NCBI RefSeq assembly: GCF_039535785.1
Contig: NZ_BAAAXV010000012.1
Span: 496,001 to 560,000, forward strand
Direction of reading: 5' to 3'
Source of the DNA: Nonomuraea helvata
GTDB taxonomy: Bacteria; Actinomycetota; Actinomycetes; Streptosporangiales; Streptosporangiaceae
Length of the DNA stretch: 64,000 bases
The notes under the pieces were generated by a model. The model made no database searches. It was not told the origin of the DNA and saw only the letters and a list, made by a program, of their open reading frames with translations. Position numbers and translations under genes: made by a program. Position 1 is the stretch's first letter; every line of letters begins with the position of its first letter. Shown here in pieces: positions 16,462 to 25,183 of this stretch.

Positions 16462-16862
16462 GCGGCGATCCAGTCCTTCAGCAGCCGGGCCCAGGCGCGG
16501 TTGTCGGTGGTCTCCAGGAAGCGCCGATGGTTGACCATGAGATAGACCTCGCCATGGGCGGCGGTGCCGAGGACCAAGGGCTTGCAGGAGTTCAGCAGCC
16601 CGCCCACGAAACGTCCGTAAAGGTCGGTGTACTCGTTCCTCACCGAGGTCACCTCACCGGGGCGGAGGATGAGATCGGTCGTGCCGTCCCAGCCGCTGAT
16701 CACCAGGCGGTCGGCGCGGAGCACCACCTGACCACGGCGGGGGAACAGCACACCCTGGTCCGCTCCCGCCGCGATTCGATCACCCCGGCCTCGCCCGGCC
16801 GGTTCGTCGGCCGTGGAGCCGGCGTACGTGCCGTGCGCCAATGGCGCCTTTCGCTCGTCCAT
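16458..16862 (-). CDS. Conserved-looking hypothetical protein
   Basis: A 134-residue soluble protein with no recognised catalytic motif. The first 35 residues are polar and low-complexity; the rest alternates beta segments (VVLRADRLVISGWDGTTDLI, VYLMVNHRRF) and ends in a short helix (ARLLKDWIA). The pattern resembles small PH-like or bacterial beta-sandwich proteins, but this is only an impression. It is translationally coupled to the secreted esterase downstream. Confidence 0.55.
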   Translation of the reverse strand: MDERKAPLAHGTYAGSTADEPAGRGRGDRIAAGADQGVLFPRRGQVVLRADRLVISGWDGTTDLILRPGEVTSVRNEYTDLYGRFVGGLLNSCKPLVLGTAAHGEVYLMVNHRRFLETTDNRAWARLLKDWIAA

Positions 16863-16910
16863 GGCACCACACTTGCGACACCGGTGTGCGGGCCGCAGTG
16901 AGCCAAAGTC

Positions 16911-17123
16911 GTGACCGGCTCCGACTTTGGTCGATGGCTGAAGCTCACCCTGCGTGTGCGGCGATGGTCGCGCCCCGCCATGCGCGGCCGCGGTCTCGTG
17001 GACGCCGCCGGCGGGTTCACCGACGCCGGCCGGGAGACCAGGCAGCGGATCGAGGCGCTCACCGACGAGCTGGCCGCGGGGCTCGAGCCGCTCGCCGCCG
17101 CAGTATGGGCCTTCGACAACTGA
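16911..17123 (+). pseudogene. C-terminal fragment of a MarR-like (SCO6745-type) protein
   Basis: The 70-residue frame holds RGLVDAAGGFTDAGRETRQ followed by RIEALTDELAAGLEPLAA, matching the C-terminal end of an actinobacterial winged-helix family as I remember it (LVDA..FTDAGR..R..IEA.TDELA). The part before it is missing and the first 25 residues look like read-through. It is probably a leftover of a larger gene. Confidence 0.4.
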
Positions 17124-17194
17124 GCGGGCGCATCAAGCTGCTGGGACGGCCACGACCCCAGCCCGGCCACCGAGGTGAGCAGGTCGTTGCGCGG

Positions 17195-17330
17195 GATCAT
17201 CCGCCTGGCGTAACCGAAGCCGCCTCCGAGTACGAGCTGGAGCTGCGCGCTGAGCGGCAGGCCGCCGCCAGCGACGCGAGGCCGCCGGCGCCATGCTTGC
17301 CCGGTAAGAAGAAGACCGGCTGGCTGCGGG
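17195..17330 (+). pseudogene. Serine recombinase remnant
   Basis: Reads SEYELELRAERQAAA, a shifted GAMLARKKKTG-like stretch and PGKKKTG, matching EYELELRAERQAEG and LPGKKKTGRP of the recombinase remnant at 52.7-53.2 kb. It corresponds to the resolvase segment after the catalytic domain. No N-terminal serine region or terminator of the gene was found. Confidence 0.55.
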
Positions 17331-17569
17331 CTGTCTCCCACCCTGATCCCGTTCTGCCCGTTGACACCCCTACTCGGTGAAACGGCTGTCCACCAGCGGG
17401 GAACCACGCAAGATCCACTCAATGTGGGTTTGGGCTTATGTGGGCTGACACCCGTGGACAGATGCACACGCGCACGACCCCGGCTCGCACCGGATCGCCG
17501 CGAATGGGATCCCCTGAAAATGGATTTGGAGCTCGCTCGGGCCCCTCGCAAGGAGAGGACAACGCGGGC

Positions 17570-17863
17570 ATGAACGACACCGAACGGCAGCCCACCTGGA
17601 CGTTCCTGACCAACCACGCCCGGGTACTGCGCCTCATCGCTGACAACCCCCAGGCGCGCATCCGCGACATCGCCCAAACGATCGGCATCACCGAGCGCGC
17701 CGCCATGGGCATCGTCAACGATCTCAAAGACGCCGGCTACATCGACGTGCTGCGCGAAGGCCGGCGCAACCGCTACACGATCGTCCCGGGCCAGCACCTG
17801 CGCCATCCCAGCCAGCGCACCATCCCCGTCCAGGCCCCTCCTGGGCCTGTTCACCCAGCATGA
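17570..17863 (+). CDS. Winged-helix transcriptional regulator (MarR-like), C-terminus frameshifted
   Basis: A 97-residue protein starting at an ATG with AAGGAGAGG about 11 nt upstream. Residues 10-75 form a winged helix (LTNHARVLRLIADNPQARIR, AQTIGITERAAMGIVNDLKD, GYIDVLREGRRNRYTI). Near the end a run of four C at 17835-17838 shifts the frame; skipping one C would give LLGLFTQHDPNADE and a stop at 17895-17897, which looks like the natural family C-terminus. The DNA-binding part is intact, so the protein may still work. No target can be named. Confidence 0.7.
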   Translation: MNDTERQPTWTFLTNHARVLRLIADNPQARIRDIAQTIGITERAAMGIVNDLKDAGYIDVLREGRRNRYTIVPGQHLRHPSQRTIPVQAPPGPVHPA

Positions 17864-17891
17864 CCCCAACGCCGACGAGCTGTGCGAAGAT

Positions 17892-18362
17892 TCATGAGGG
17901 AAAGGTTCCTGGCGGTAAAACGCTGGAAAGTCCGAAGAGCCCGACATGAGGCGGTGTTGGTTTGAGACGGCGCCGTTTCGGGCGGGCCTTGCCGATGCCG
18001 ATCAGCGCGTAGGCGTCCTTGGGGAAGGTGCGGTTCTCCGGCGTTTGCAGAACGATGCGCATGGAGGCCAGGGCGGGCAGCCTCAGGAGTTTGAACCGGG
18101 AGTCGGGGAAGTCTTCGAATTCGATGCCCTCGATGATCTGGCCGCTGGGCGCGATGATGTCGACTTGGTCGACGATGCCGGCCGCGCGCCCCCTGTTGAC
18201 GATCACGATCTCGATCGCCTCACGATGGTGGTCCACGCGCACCCGCATCTTGGGGACGAAGCCGGCTACCCGCCACTGCCACCCCGTGATGAAGAAGCCG
18301 AGAAGGCCGATGACCGCGGTTCCCACGGCGCTGATCCAGTCGGTGATCGATGGCGCGTCCAC
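17892..18362 (-). CDS. Membrane-anchored hypothetical protein
   Basis: A 156-residue protein with one N-terminal transmembrane segment (about residues 10-28, ISAVGTAVIGLLGFFITGW) and a soluble beta-rich remainder (MRVRVDHHREAIEIVIVNRG, VDQVDIIAPSG). Such small anchored proteins are common and mostly uncharacterised. The Tn3 transposon begins only 18 bp upstream of its start, so its native promoter has probably been displaced. Confidence 0.55.
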   Translation of the reverse strand: MDAPSITDWISAVGTAVIGLLGFFITGWQWRVAGFVPKMRVRVDHHREAIEIVIVNRGRAAGIVDQVDIIAPSGQIIEGIEFEDFPDSRFKLLRLPALASMRIVLQTPENRTFPKDAYALIGIGKARPKRRRLKPTPPHVGLFGLSSVLPPGTFPS

Positions 18363-18379
18363 CGGTCAGCGTCCCAAGG

Positions 18380-18431
18380 GGGGTCCCAGTAGCAATGACG
18401 AAATTTTCAACGAAGTTGCGTCTGACCTGCG
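18380..18431 (+). repeat. Left terminal inverted repeat of the Tn3 transposon
   Basis: Starts GGGGTCCCAGTAGCAATGAC and matches the reverse complement of 25184-25235 at 50 of 52 positions (differences at the 12th and 38th bases). It is longer than the usual 38 bp. Confidence 0.9.
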
Positions 18432-18522
18432 ATAACGCAGGAGCCTCCGGCTGAGGTCCCGGTTTGATCACGGTATTGGATCATGACCAAGGACAGTTCG
18501 CGGCTCGGGTATCGGCCAGGGA

Positions 18523-19416
18523 CTACGGCCGTTGCTTCGCATCGTCGGCTCCGGCGCCCAGCTCGGTGATGCTGGTGTCGTGGTCGCGGAGCATGCGCAT
18601 GACGGTGGCCGGGGAGGGGGGCCGGCCCCTCTTGGTGCCCCGGGTGATGACCAGGCGGGAGGCGATCTCGCGGAGGCTGAGGTCTTGGTCGCGCAGATGC
18701 AGGGCCATGGACAGCATGGCTTCGTCGGTGACGGTGGCGCCGCCGATGGCCTTGCCGTTCTTGCGGGCGCTCTCGTGGCCTTCCAGGGTGCGGTCGCGGA
18801 TGTATTCACGTTCCATCCCGGACAGGGCAGCGAGCACGGTGAACACCACACCGGATGGGTCGTGGCTGCCTTGCAGTTCGCCGGTGAGGAACTCCAGGCC
18901 GACGTCGCAGGCGCGCAGCTGTTCGGCGAGCTCGGCCAGCGCCAGGCCGCGGCCGAGCCGCTTGTGCTCGTGGACGACCAGGGTGACCGCGACGCCGGAG
19001 GCGCGCATCTCCCGGGCCAGGGTGACGGCCCGCTCGAGTTCGGGGCGCCGGGTGGCGCGGGTGGAGATCTTCTCGGAGAAGACCCGGGTGACCCCGGCGG
19101 TCTTGAGGGAGTCGAGCTGGGTCTGCAGCGACTGGCGCACCGTCGAGGCGCGGGCGTAGCCGATCTTGGCGTGTCCAGACGTCTGGGCGCCGGCGGCGGG
19201 GCGGGGCAGTTCCACCCATGCGGTGCCGGGTTTGCGCAGCGCCGGGGTCGGCACGTTGAGCACCTTGGCCAGGGACGGCACGAGCCGGAACCGGGCGGTG
19301 TGGTACTGGGCGGCCACCTTGCCCCGGCCGGTGCGGCAGGGTGATCCGGCCGGGGCGGCGCAGGAGGACATCGGGCAGTCAAAGGCTTCCACGCGGGAAA
19401 AGTCGTCGTCGCTCAC
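18523..19416 (-). CDS. tnpR: Serine recombinase/resolvase with N-terminal zinc motif
   Basis: A 297-residue recombinase. Residues about 90-230 form the resolvase catalytic domain: IGYARASTVRQSLQTQLDSL holds the catalytic Ser, then VVHEHKRLGRGLALAELAEQ, GMEREYIRDRTLEGHESARK and a C-terminal helix-turn-helix (LSLREIASRLVITRG, SPATVMRMLRDH). Unusually, about 90 residues precede this domain and contain a Cys/His array (CPMSSCAAPAGSPC, then QYHTARF) of the small zinc-binding type found in actinobacterial mobile elements. It should resolve Tn3 cointegrates at the adjacent res site. Confidence 0.88.
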   Translation of the reverse strand: MSDDDFSRVEAFDCPMSSCAAPAGSPCRTGRGKVAAQYHTARFRLVPSLAKVLNVPTPALRKPGTAWVELPRPAAGAQTSGHAKIGYARASTVRQSLQTQLDSLKTAGVTRVFSEKISTRATRRPELERAVTLAREMRASGVAVTLVVHEHKRLGRGLALAELAEQLRACDVGLEFLTGELQGSHDPSGVVFTVLAALSGMEREYIRDRTLEGHESARKNGKAIGGATVTDEAMLSMALHLRDQDLSLREIASRLVITRGTKRGRPPSPATVMRMLRDHDTSITELGAGADDAKQRP

Positions 19417-19425
19417 CCCGCGATC

Positions 19426-19553
19426 GTTTCATGGATGCGTTTCAAGGCTCCAGTGATTTGAAACGACTCATGGAACAGGATCGGGGCGGGAATGCCCTGG
19501 ACGGCCGGACGCCGGTCCGCTGTTTCATAGGCGAACGCCTATGAAACAGCGGA
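19426..19553. other. Putative res site of the Tn3 transposon
   Basis: Site I (19521-19548) is a 28-bp dyad TGTTTCA...TGAAACA inside a longer perfect palindrome with 18-bp arms and central AA (19516-19553). Site II (19438-19465) is a second 28-bp dyad CGTTTCA...TGAAACG, nested in outer arms GTTTCATG and CATGGAAC (19426-19433, 19469-19476). The shared GTTTCA ends and 28-bp size fit resolvase dimer sites. The location just upstream of the resolvase start fits res and autoregulation. Confidence 0.7.
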
Positions 19554-19708
19554 TGGGGTCCAGCACGCATAAGCTCAACCCCACATGGTGATGATCGTGA
19601 AAATTGGGGTTCGAGACGTAGAAAGCGATCTCAAGACTGGCCAAGATCACGCTCAACGTCGTGCGTGCGGTCAACGAGATGTGCATGGAGCGTGGCTGCA
19701 GATCATCG

Positions 19709-20155
19709 TCAGCCAAGGTCTGGCATCGCCGCCCGCTCGATGATCACGATCGGGATCTGTCTTGACGTCTCTCGCTGGTAGCCGGTGTAGCGCGGCCATA
19801 TTCCGGTCATCGTCTCCCACAGGCGGAGCCGCTTGTCCTCGGCCGCCAGGTGGGCCACCGCGTCGAACACCTCGGCCCCGACCTGCACCTTGATCCGTGG
19901 CTGGGCGAGCAGATTGTGGAACCAGAGCGGATGGTCGGCGGCACCGCCGTTGGAGGCGACCACGAGGTAGCGGTCGCCGTCGCGGCCGTAGATGAGGGCG
20001 GTGCGCCGGGGAAGTCCTGAGCGGCGGCCGATCGTCGTGATCAGCAGCGTGGGGGCGCCGTGGAAGAGGTGACCGCGAGTGCCGCCGGACTCGGCGTAGC
20101 TCTTGACGTGCCTGGCCACCCACCCGGTCGGGCTGTCGATCGGTTCTTGGCTCAT
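19709..20155 (-). CDS. F420-dependent (Ddn-type) nitroreductase family protein
   Basis: A 148-residue split beta-barrel protein. The ATG at 20155 (MSQEPIDSPTGWVARHVKSY) overlaps the hydrolase stop (ATGA), so it is preferred to the GTG at 20188. Family features are TLLITTIGRRSGLPRRTALI (the G.RSG..R phosphate/F420 contact), YLVVASNGGAADHPLWFHNL and a late RYTGYQRETSRQIPIVII. Deazaflavin-dependent members reduce quinones, enones or nitro compounds. As a transposon passenger, coupled to a secreted hydrolase, it may help detoxify a compound. Confidence 0.85.
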   Translation of the reverse strand: MSQEPIDSPTGWVARHVKSYAESGGTRGHLFHGAPTLLITTIGRRSGLPRRTALIYGRDGDRYLVVASNGGAADHPLWFHNLLAQPRIKVQVGAEVFDAVAHLAAEDKRLRLWETMTGIWPRYTGYQRETSRQIPIVIIERAAMPDLG

Positions 20156-21168
20156 CGCGCCGCTCCGCCCACGCGGCGGTCGGCCCACGCGCGTGCCTGG
20201 GCGAACCAGTGGGGTGCGGTGCGGTGGCCGTTGAGCACGTGCCCGGTGCCGGGGACCAGGAGGGTCTCCAGTTTGGCGCGGGGACTGTAGAAGGGGGCCT
20301 CCTGGGCGTGCAGCGCGGCGGAGGAGGAGCGGGCTCCGGCCAGCAGCTTGTCGTGCTCGCCGTTGACGATCAGTACGGGGGCCTGGATGTGCTTGTTGAT
20401 CGAGGGTGGGGTGTAGGAGTCGCCGGGAGGGAAGACATCGGTCGTCTTGGTGGCCTCGTCGGCGGCGATGACCTTGGAGTCGGCGTTGGGCCGGTGGTAG
20501 AACCAGGTGGCCCGCAGGCCGGGCCGGGTGGTGAGGTAGCCGTCGTCGAGCCCGCGCCCGGCGAAGCGGGGGTCGTCGGCGGCGCGGTAGATTCCCGCGC
20601 CCATCTGCTCGAAAGCGGCCTCGTTCGGCACGCTCGACTCGCCGGTCAGAATGACGCCGTCCACCTCCGCTGGATGTGCGGCGGCCACAGTGCGGGCGAG
20701 GGTCGAGCCCAGCGAGTGGCCGACCAGAACGACCTTGGCGAACCGGCCCCCGCCTAGACGGCCCTCGCGCAACTGCCGGATGAGCTGGCGGATGACGATC
20801 TGGTGGGTGTCCTGCCCGAAGCGGGCGCTCGGCGGGTAGGAGCTCGCCCCGGTACCGAGACGGTCAATGGCCAGCGTGGCGTACCCGGCGGCGGTCATCG
20901 TCTCCACGTAGGAGGGGCGCTGCCGGTCGCCGCGCATCCGCCAGTAGGCCTGGCCATAGAAGCCGCCGGGGATGAGCAGCTGAACGGTGGCGGCATGGCC
21001 GCGCGGCAGGCACAAAGTGCCGGCGACGCGCTGGTCGGCGGGGCCGCTGGAGGTCATCGCCACCTTGGCGCTGACTGCCCGGCAGGCGGGGGCGGCGTTC
21101 GCCGCTACAGGGATCGAGGTTACGGGGATCGAGACGAGTGCCAGAAGTACCGCTGTCGTGATGCGCAT
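20152..21168 (-). CDS. Secreted alpha/beta hydrolase
   Basis: A 338-residue protein with a Sec signal peptide (about residues 1-26, ending SIPVAANAAPA). The core has LLIPGGFYGQAYW as oxyanion loop, LAIDRLGTGASS and the nucleophile elbow GHSLG with Ser152; an Asp is likely in LIVNGEHDKLL and the His in LVPGTGHVLNGH. The order and spacing fit a lipase/esterase or lactonase. It is the first gene after the large operator at 21177-21216 and is coupled to the nitroreductase, so both are probably controlled by the neighbouring PadR protein. Confidence 0.85.
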   Translation of the reverse strand: MRITTAVLLALVSIPVTSIPVAANAAPACRAVSAKVAMTSSGPADQRVAGTLCLPRGHAATVQLLIPGGFYGQAYWRMRGDRQRPSYVETMTAAGYATLAIDRLGTGASSYPPSARFGQDTHQIVIRQLIRQLREGRLGGGRFAKVVLVGHSLGSTLARTVAAAHPAEVDGVILTGESSVPNEAAFEQMGAGIYRAADDPRFAGRGLDDGYLTTRPGLRATWFYHRPNADSKVIAADEATKTTDVFPPGDSYTPPSINKHIQAPVLIVNGEHDKLLAGARSSSAALHAQEAPFYSPRAKLETLLVPGTGHVLNGHRTAPHWFAQARAWADRRVGGAAR

Positions 21169-21176
21169 AAGACTCC

Positions 21177-21216
21177 TTCGATACCCAAATTTGGGTAACC
21201 AAATTTGGGTATCGAA
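21177..21216. promoter_or_regulatory. Large double palindromic operator, probable PadR target
   Basis: A 40-bp perfect palindrome with 18-bp arms and a 4-bp centre (GTAA). Each arm itself contains the palindrome CCAAATTTGG, and on the left CCCAAATTTGGG. It lies 9 bp upstream of the hydrolase start. The ATAC...GTAT ends with AT-rich dyads resemble PadR operators. Confidence 0.75.
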
Positions 21217-21261
21217 CTATGGCTCATCCACCCTCGTACCGTCAAACCGGTCTCCGGCCGA

Positions 21262-21792
21262 TCAGGCCGGCTCCTCGCCGCGTTCCAACCGCCCGATCAA
21301 GTCACGGATCCATGCCGCCTCGCCCGTCGCCTGCGCCGCGCGCAGGGCGAACAACTCTGTCACCTTCCTTGAGCGCTTTCCCTCCTGGGCCGTGACCATG
21401 ATCTGCGCCCGCTCGGCCTCCAAAGCGCGCACCCGCTCCTTGAGCAGCGCGATCACCTCCTCCTCGGGCAGCGCGGGTAGCAGCACAAGGGCTGCGTTGA
21501 GCAGTTCCGGACGCCGATCGGGAACCCTTAGGGCGCTTCTGAGCAGCCCGAGGAACTCCGCCTCGCCCTTGTCGTTGATGGCGTAATCGACGCGCCCCGG
21601 CCATTCGTGCACCTCGCTGGTGTCCAGAAGACCTTCCTTGGCCAGCTGACGCAGCGCGTGGTAGATCGAGCCCGACCTGAGCCCTGCCCATTGCCCGGCC
21701 TCCCACGACTCCAGTTCAGAGCCCACCAGATAGCCGTGTGCCTGACCGTGCAGCCGCACCACGCCAAGGACCAGCAGTCGCGTCGCCGACAT
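21262..21792 (-). CDS. PadR-family regulator carried by the transposon
   Basis: A 176-residue regulator. The ATG at 21792 (MSATRLLVLGVVRLHGQAHG) has GGGAGA just upstream; a longer in-frame start at 22020 adds low-complexity sequence without homology. The winged helix covers residues 1-80 (GSIYHALRQLAKEGLL, WPGRVDYAINDKG). The C-terminal part is a long coiled helix (EEEVIALLKERVRALEAER). It is likely the switch for the secreted hydrolase and nitroreductase. Confidence 0.82.
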   Translation of the reverse strand: MSATRLLVLGVVRLHGQAHGYLVGSELESWEAGQWAGLRSGSIYHALRQLAKEGLLDTSEVHEWPGRVDYAINDKGEAEFLGLLRSALRVPDRRPELLNAALVLLPALPEEEVIALLKERVRALEAERAQIMVTAQEGKRSRKVTELFALRAAQATGEAAWIRDLIGRLERGEEPA

Positions 21793-22061
21793 CGTCTCCC
21801 TCACTCGCCGGGGCCCGGCACCCGTCAAAGCCCTGCCGAACAGGCTATCTGTCGTGCCCGTGGAGGCGAGAAGGTGATGGGCGAGGCAGCGTCGCCTTCG
21901 ACGCCGAGACCATGACGGCCGCCTACGGCATGCTCCAAAGTCATCGTCGCGCTCACCCAGAACGGGCCGTAAGCACCAGGGGGTGGCCAGCGCCCGGCGC
22001 AGACCACCCCCGACGATCACCGCCTACGCCACCTCCTCCACCGAGCGCGGCGCAGGGCTTG

Positions 22062-25000
22062 TCAGGGCGTCAGTCCCAGTTCACGCAGTTGCGCGGGCCG
22101 CAGCGGCCGCCAGCCGCTGGTGTCGAGCTTGGCCAGCTCCGCCTCGACATCCACATTGATCACCCCGAAGAAGTTGATATTGTCGCTGTGCCCGGGCGAG
22201 ATGTGCGACAGGATCTCGTCGCTCGCCTCCCGGCCCTGCGAACGCAGCTCCAGCACCGCACTAGAATAATATTCGGTCGTCCGGGCGACCACCGAGTTGG
22301 TCAGCAGGGTCAGGCACCACGCCTGCTCGGTCTGCTGCTCCAGGTGCGGGCGGGTGATTGTGCCCTGCTGGGCGTAGTGCAGGTCGCGGCGCAGCGCGTG
22401 CAGGCTCTCCCCCTTGTTCAGCTGCCGCGAGATCTTCCTGCGGAAGGCCAGGTCCGACAGGTACTTGGCCAGGTGCACGGTCCTGCGCAGCATGCCCCAC
22501 TCCTTCAACGCGGCGGCCAGGGTGTTCTGCCGGGAGGCGGCCGACCACTTGCCGACGATCAGGGAGGCGGTGGCCTGGCCGTACTTCAGCGACCCGGCCA
22601 TCCGCAGCAGGTCCGGCCAGCAGCCGGCCACCAGATCCTCGTTCCAGCGCGCGCCCAGCAGCGGCCCGGCGTGCGGGTAGCGCTTGGCGATCTCGGTCGG
22701 GGTGTCGTCCCGTACCAGGGTGACCCGGGTCAGGTCCCGCAGCCGCGGGGTGAGCGCCTTGCCGACCAGGTCGAACAGCGCAAAGTTGATCAACGTCGCT
22801 CCGTGACTGTCGGTGGCGTGCTCGGCGATCGGAAGATCGGTCGCGTTGCCCAGGAAGTCGTCCAGGACGTAGTGCGCCTCCCGCGCCGTCGGCACGATGA
22901 TCTTCGTGCCGTACGTCGACCACTGATCGGAGACATGGGTGTACGTGGAGAGCACCTGACCGCCGTGAATGACCATGGTCCGGCCGCTCAGGGTCTTGCC
23001 GCGGACGGGGAACCGCTGCCCGTCGGATGAGCTCATGGTGCCGCCGCCGAACACCTTGGCCAGCTCCAGGCCGTAGTGGTGGTCGACGATGACCGTGTTG
23101 GCCTCGCGCAGCGTCTCCTCCCGCACATACCACTCCATCGTCCAGGCCAGCACGTCGTAGGACACCCCGCAGGCCTCCGACATCCGGGCCAGGCCCAGGT
23201 TCGTGGACATCGCGATGAGCACAGCCAGGATGTTGCGCTTGGTCTCCACGGACGTGGTGAGCTTGCGCCCGCCGGCGTGAGTGAAGCAGTCCAGGAAGTG
23301 CGTGCGGGCGTCCAGTTCGATCAGCAACGAGGCGATCGGCGCGAACGGCAGCATCGCGGCCAGCTCGTCCTTCAGCGCCTTGGCCTCGGCCGGTACGTCC
23401 TCGGCCGACAGCGGCGGCACCACCAGATGCTCGTCCTCATCCAGCCGGACCATGCCGGTGTCGTCGGGTGCGGCGCTGGCCAGGGTCTGCTCCAGCTCCT
23501 GCAGGGCAGCGTGCAGTTCCTCCTTGCCCTGTTCCAGCGCCTCGGCCGCGTTCGGCGGCTTGCCCACCAGGCGGCAGTATTCGCTTCGTCGGGGCGCCCA
23601 CTGCTCGGGCGTGTACAGGTAGGTGGCCGGGTCGGCGTAGCGGCGCGAGCCGGGCACGAACACATCCCCCGAGCGCAGCCCGTCCCGCTGGCACAAGATC
23701 ACGCACAGTTCCCAGAAATGGCGGTAGGCGGTGTCTTCCCCGGACTTGCGGGCCTTGGCCAGGTAGTCGGCGTACTTGGTCGGCACGAAGCCGGTCGGCG
23801 CCCCCGCGGGTACCTTCCGGCCGCCGAGCCGGTTCATCTCCTTCAAGATGGCCACCGCCTCCATCAGCTCGGCCGTGCCCGGCCCGCCCTGGAAGTCGAT
23901 CGCGGCCAGCACGTTCGGGGTGAACTGGCGCAGGTAGGTGTAGGAGGACTCCAGCTCCGACAGCCGACCGTGATCTCTGGGCAGCGGCTTCCACGCATCG
24001 GAGGTGATCTCCCGCAGCCGCTGCATGCCGATCCGCTCGCGCAGCATCCCGCCCACCTCATCGTCCGGGATCGACGGGTCGGCCAGCACCGGCAGGATCG
24101 TCTCCATCACCAGTTGCCGGGCCTCGCCCTTCTTGGCCCGCTCGACCAGCGCCTCGTCCGTCTTGGACTTCGCCCGCGACTCGCGAGCCGACACGGCTTG
24201 GTCGAACAGGGCCACCACCTCATCGAGCTGGTCGACCGCGGCCTGGGCGACGAACGCCAGCAGGATCGGGAATTTGCGCTCCTTGCGCCGCTCCAGCCCC
24301 TGGTTGGTCGAGCGGCGTGCGACCTGGGCCAGGAACCGGCGGCGCTCGTTCGGCAGTACCGATACATCCATCTGGTGGGCGTCGATCGCGCGCAGCCAGG
24401 TCAGTTTGTCGATCGCGGTCTTCACCGAGGTCGCCGAGGCGTCCCGGGCCGGGCTGACCAGCCACTCCAGCCGGGTCATCCCCAGCCCCGCATCCACCAC
24501 CAGCATCCGCTCCAGATCGGCGCGGACCTCCGCCGTCAGCAGGTGCCCCACCAGCTGCGAGGTCAGATCGGAGGCCGCCTTGCGGGCCGTGCCGACCATC
24601 TTGGCCAAGATGAGCGCGCCGGGCCGGATCACCTTGGCCGCCATCAGATACTCGCGCGCCAGGTTAAACAGCAACGTGGGCGAGTCGTGCTCCATCGCCC
24701 GGTCCAGCAGGAACTGCTCCAGCTCCTTCATCGCCTGGCTGCCCGCCGGAGCGGTCTGCCACTCCAGGTACTTGGCGATCAGGCCCAGATGGTCCGAGCG
24801 GGTTTGATCGCGCTTGCCGTACAGCCGCAGCGCCGCCGACGCCACGCCCAGCCGCTCCGCGACCCGGGCCACGGCCGCCGGCGGCGCCGAGGCCACATCG
24901 TCGGGCACGAACCCGAGCCACGGCAGAGTGCAGAGCTGGACCAGCATGCCCAGCCGATCGACAGGGCTCCGCCCGCCGGGACTCACGAACGCCGCGTCAG

Positions 25001-25091
25001 CCGCCGTCGGCGTGAAATACCGGATCAACTCATCTGCGCTGATCTCCGGGAACGAACGCAGCTGCTCCTCGGAGAACATCTTCTCTGACAA
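22062..25091 (-). CDS. tnpA: Tn3-family transposase, DUF4158 type, intact
   Basis: A 1009-residue protein of normal length for the family. The N-terminus (MFSEEQLRSFPEISADELIR) and LPWLGFVPDDV belong to the DUF4158 DNA-binding region. The C-terminal half holds the DDE domain: IVDHHYGLELAKVFGGG, HVSDQWSTYGTKI (first Asp region), ATDSHGATLINFALFDLVG and the Glu region MLRRTVHLAKYLSD, followed by the RRDLHYAQQG motif. Initiation may be TTG at 25091 or ATG at 25079. It should cut the 52-bp ends and form a cointegrate resolved by the serine recombinase. Confidence 0.92.
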   Translation of the reverse strand: MSEKMFSEEQLRSFPEISADELIRYFTPTAADAAFVSPGGRSPVDRLGMLVQLCTLPWLGFVPDDVASAPPAAVARVAERLGVASAALRLYGKRDQTRSDHLGLIAKYLEWQTAPAGSQAMKELEQFLLDRAMEHDSPTLLFNLAREYLMAAKVIRPGALILAKMVGTARKAASDLTSQLVGHLLTAEVRADLERMLVVDAGLGMTRLEWLVSPARDASATSVKTAIDKLTWLRAIDAHQMDVSVLPNERRRFLAQVARRSTNQGLERRKERKFPILLAFVAQAAVDQLDEVVALFDQAVSARESRAKSKTDEALVERAKKGEARQLVMETILPVLADPSIPDDEVGGMLRERIGMQRLREITSDAWKPLPRDHGRLSELESSYTYLRQFTPNVLAAIDFQGGPGTAELMEAVAILKEMNRLGGRKVPAGAPTGFVPTKYADYLAKARKSGEDTAYRHFWELCVILCQRDGLRSGDVFVPGSRRYADPATYLYTPEQWAPRRSEYCRLVGKPPNAAEALEQGKEELHAALQELEQTLASAAPDDTGMVRLDEDEHLVVPPLSAEDVPAEAKALKDELAAMLPFAPIASLLIELDARTHFLDCFTHAGGRKLTTSVETKRNILAVLIAMSTNLGLARMSEACGVSYDVLAWTMEWYVREETLREANTVIVDHHYGLELAKVFGGGTMSSSDGQRFPVRGKTLSGRTMVIHGGQVLSTYTHVSDQWSTYGTKIIVPTAREAHYVLDDFLGNATDLPIAEHATDSHGATLINFALFDLVGKALTPRLRDLTRVTLVRDDTPTEIAKRYPHAGPLLGARWNEDLVAGCWPDLLRMAGSLKYGQATASLIVGKWSAASRQNTLAAALKEWGMLRRTVHLAKYLSDLAFRRKISRQLNKGESLHALRRDLHYAQQGTITRPHLEQQTEQAWCLTLLTNSVVARTTEYYSSAVLELRSQGREASDEILSHISPGHSDNINFFGVINVDVEAELAKLDTSGWRPLRPAQLRELGLTP

Positions 25092-25183
25092 CGCACCACT
25101 CCACGTGCCGTTCCGGACAAAACCGGAACGAACGTAGCGGCAGTGATCATCAACCCGCCACAGGAGGTCAACTCCTCCATTCC

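Noticed and set aside
23076-25088. A 670-residue plus-strand ORF
   Set aside because: Antisense shadow of the Tn3 transposase.
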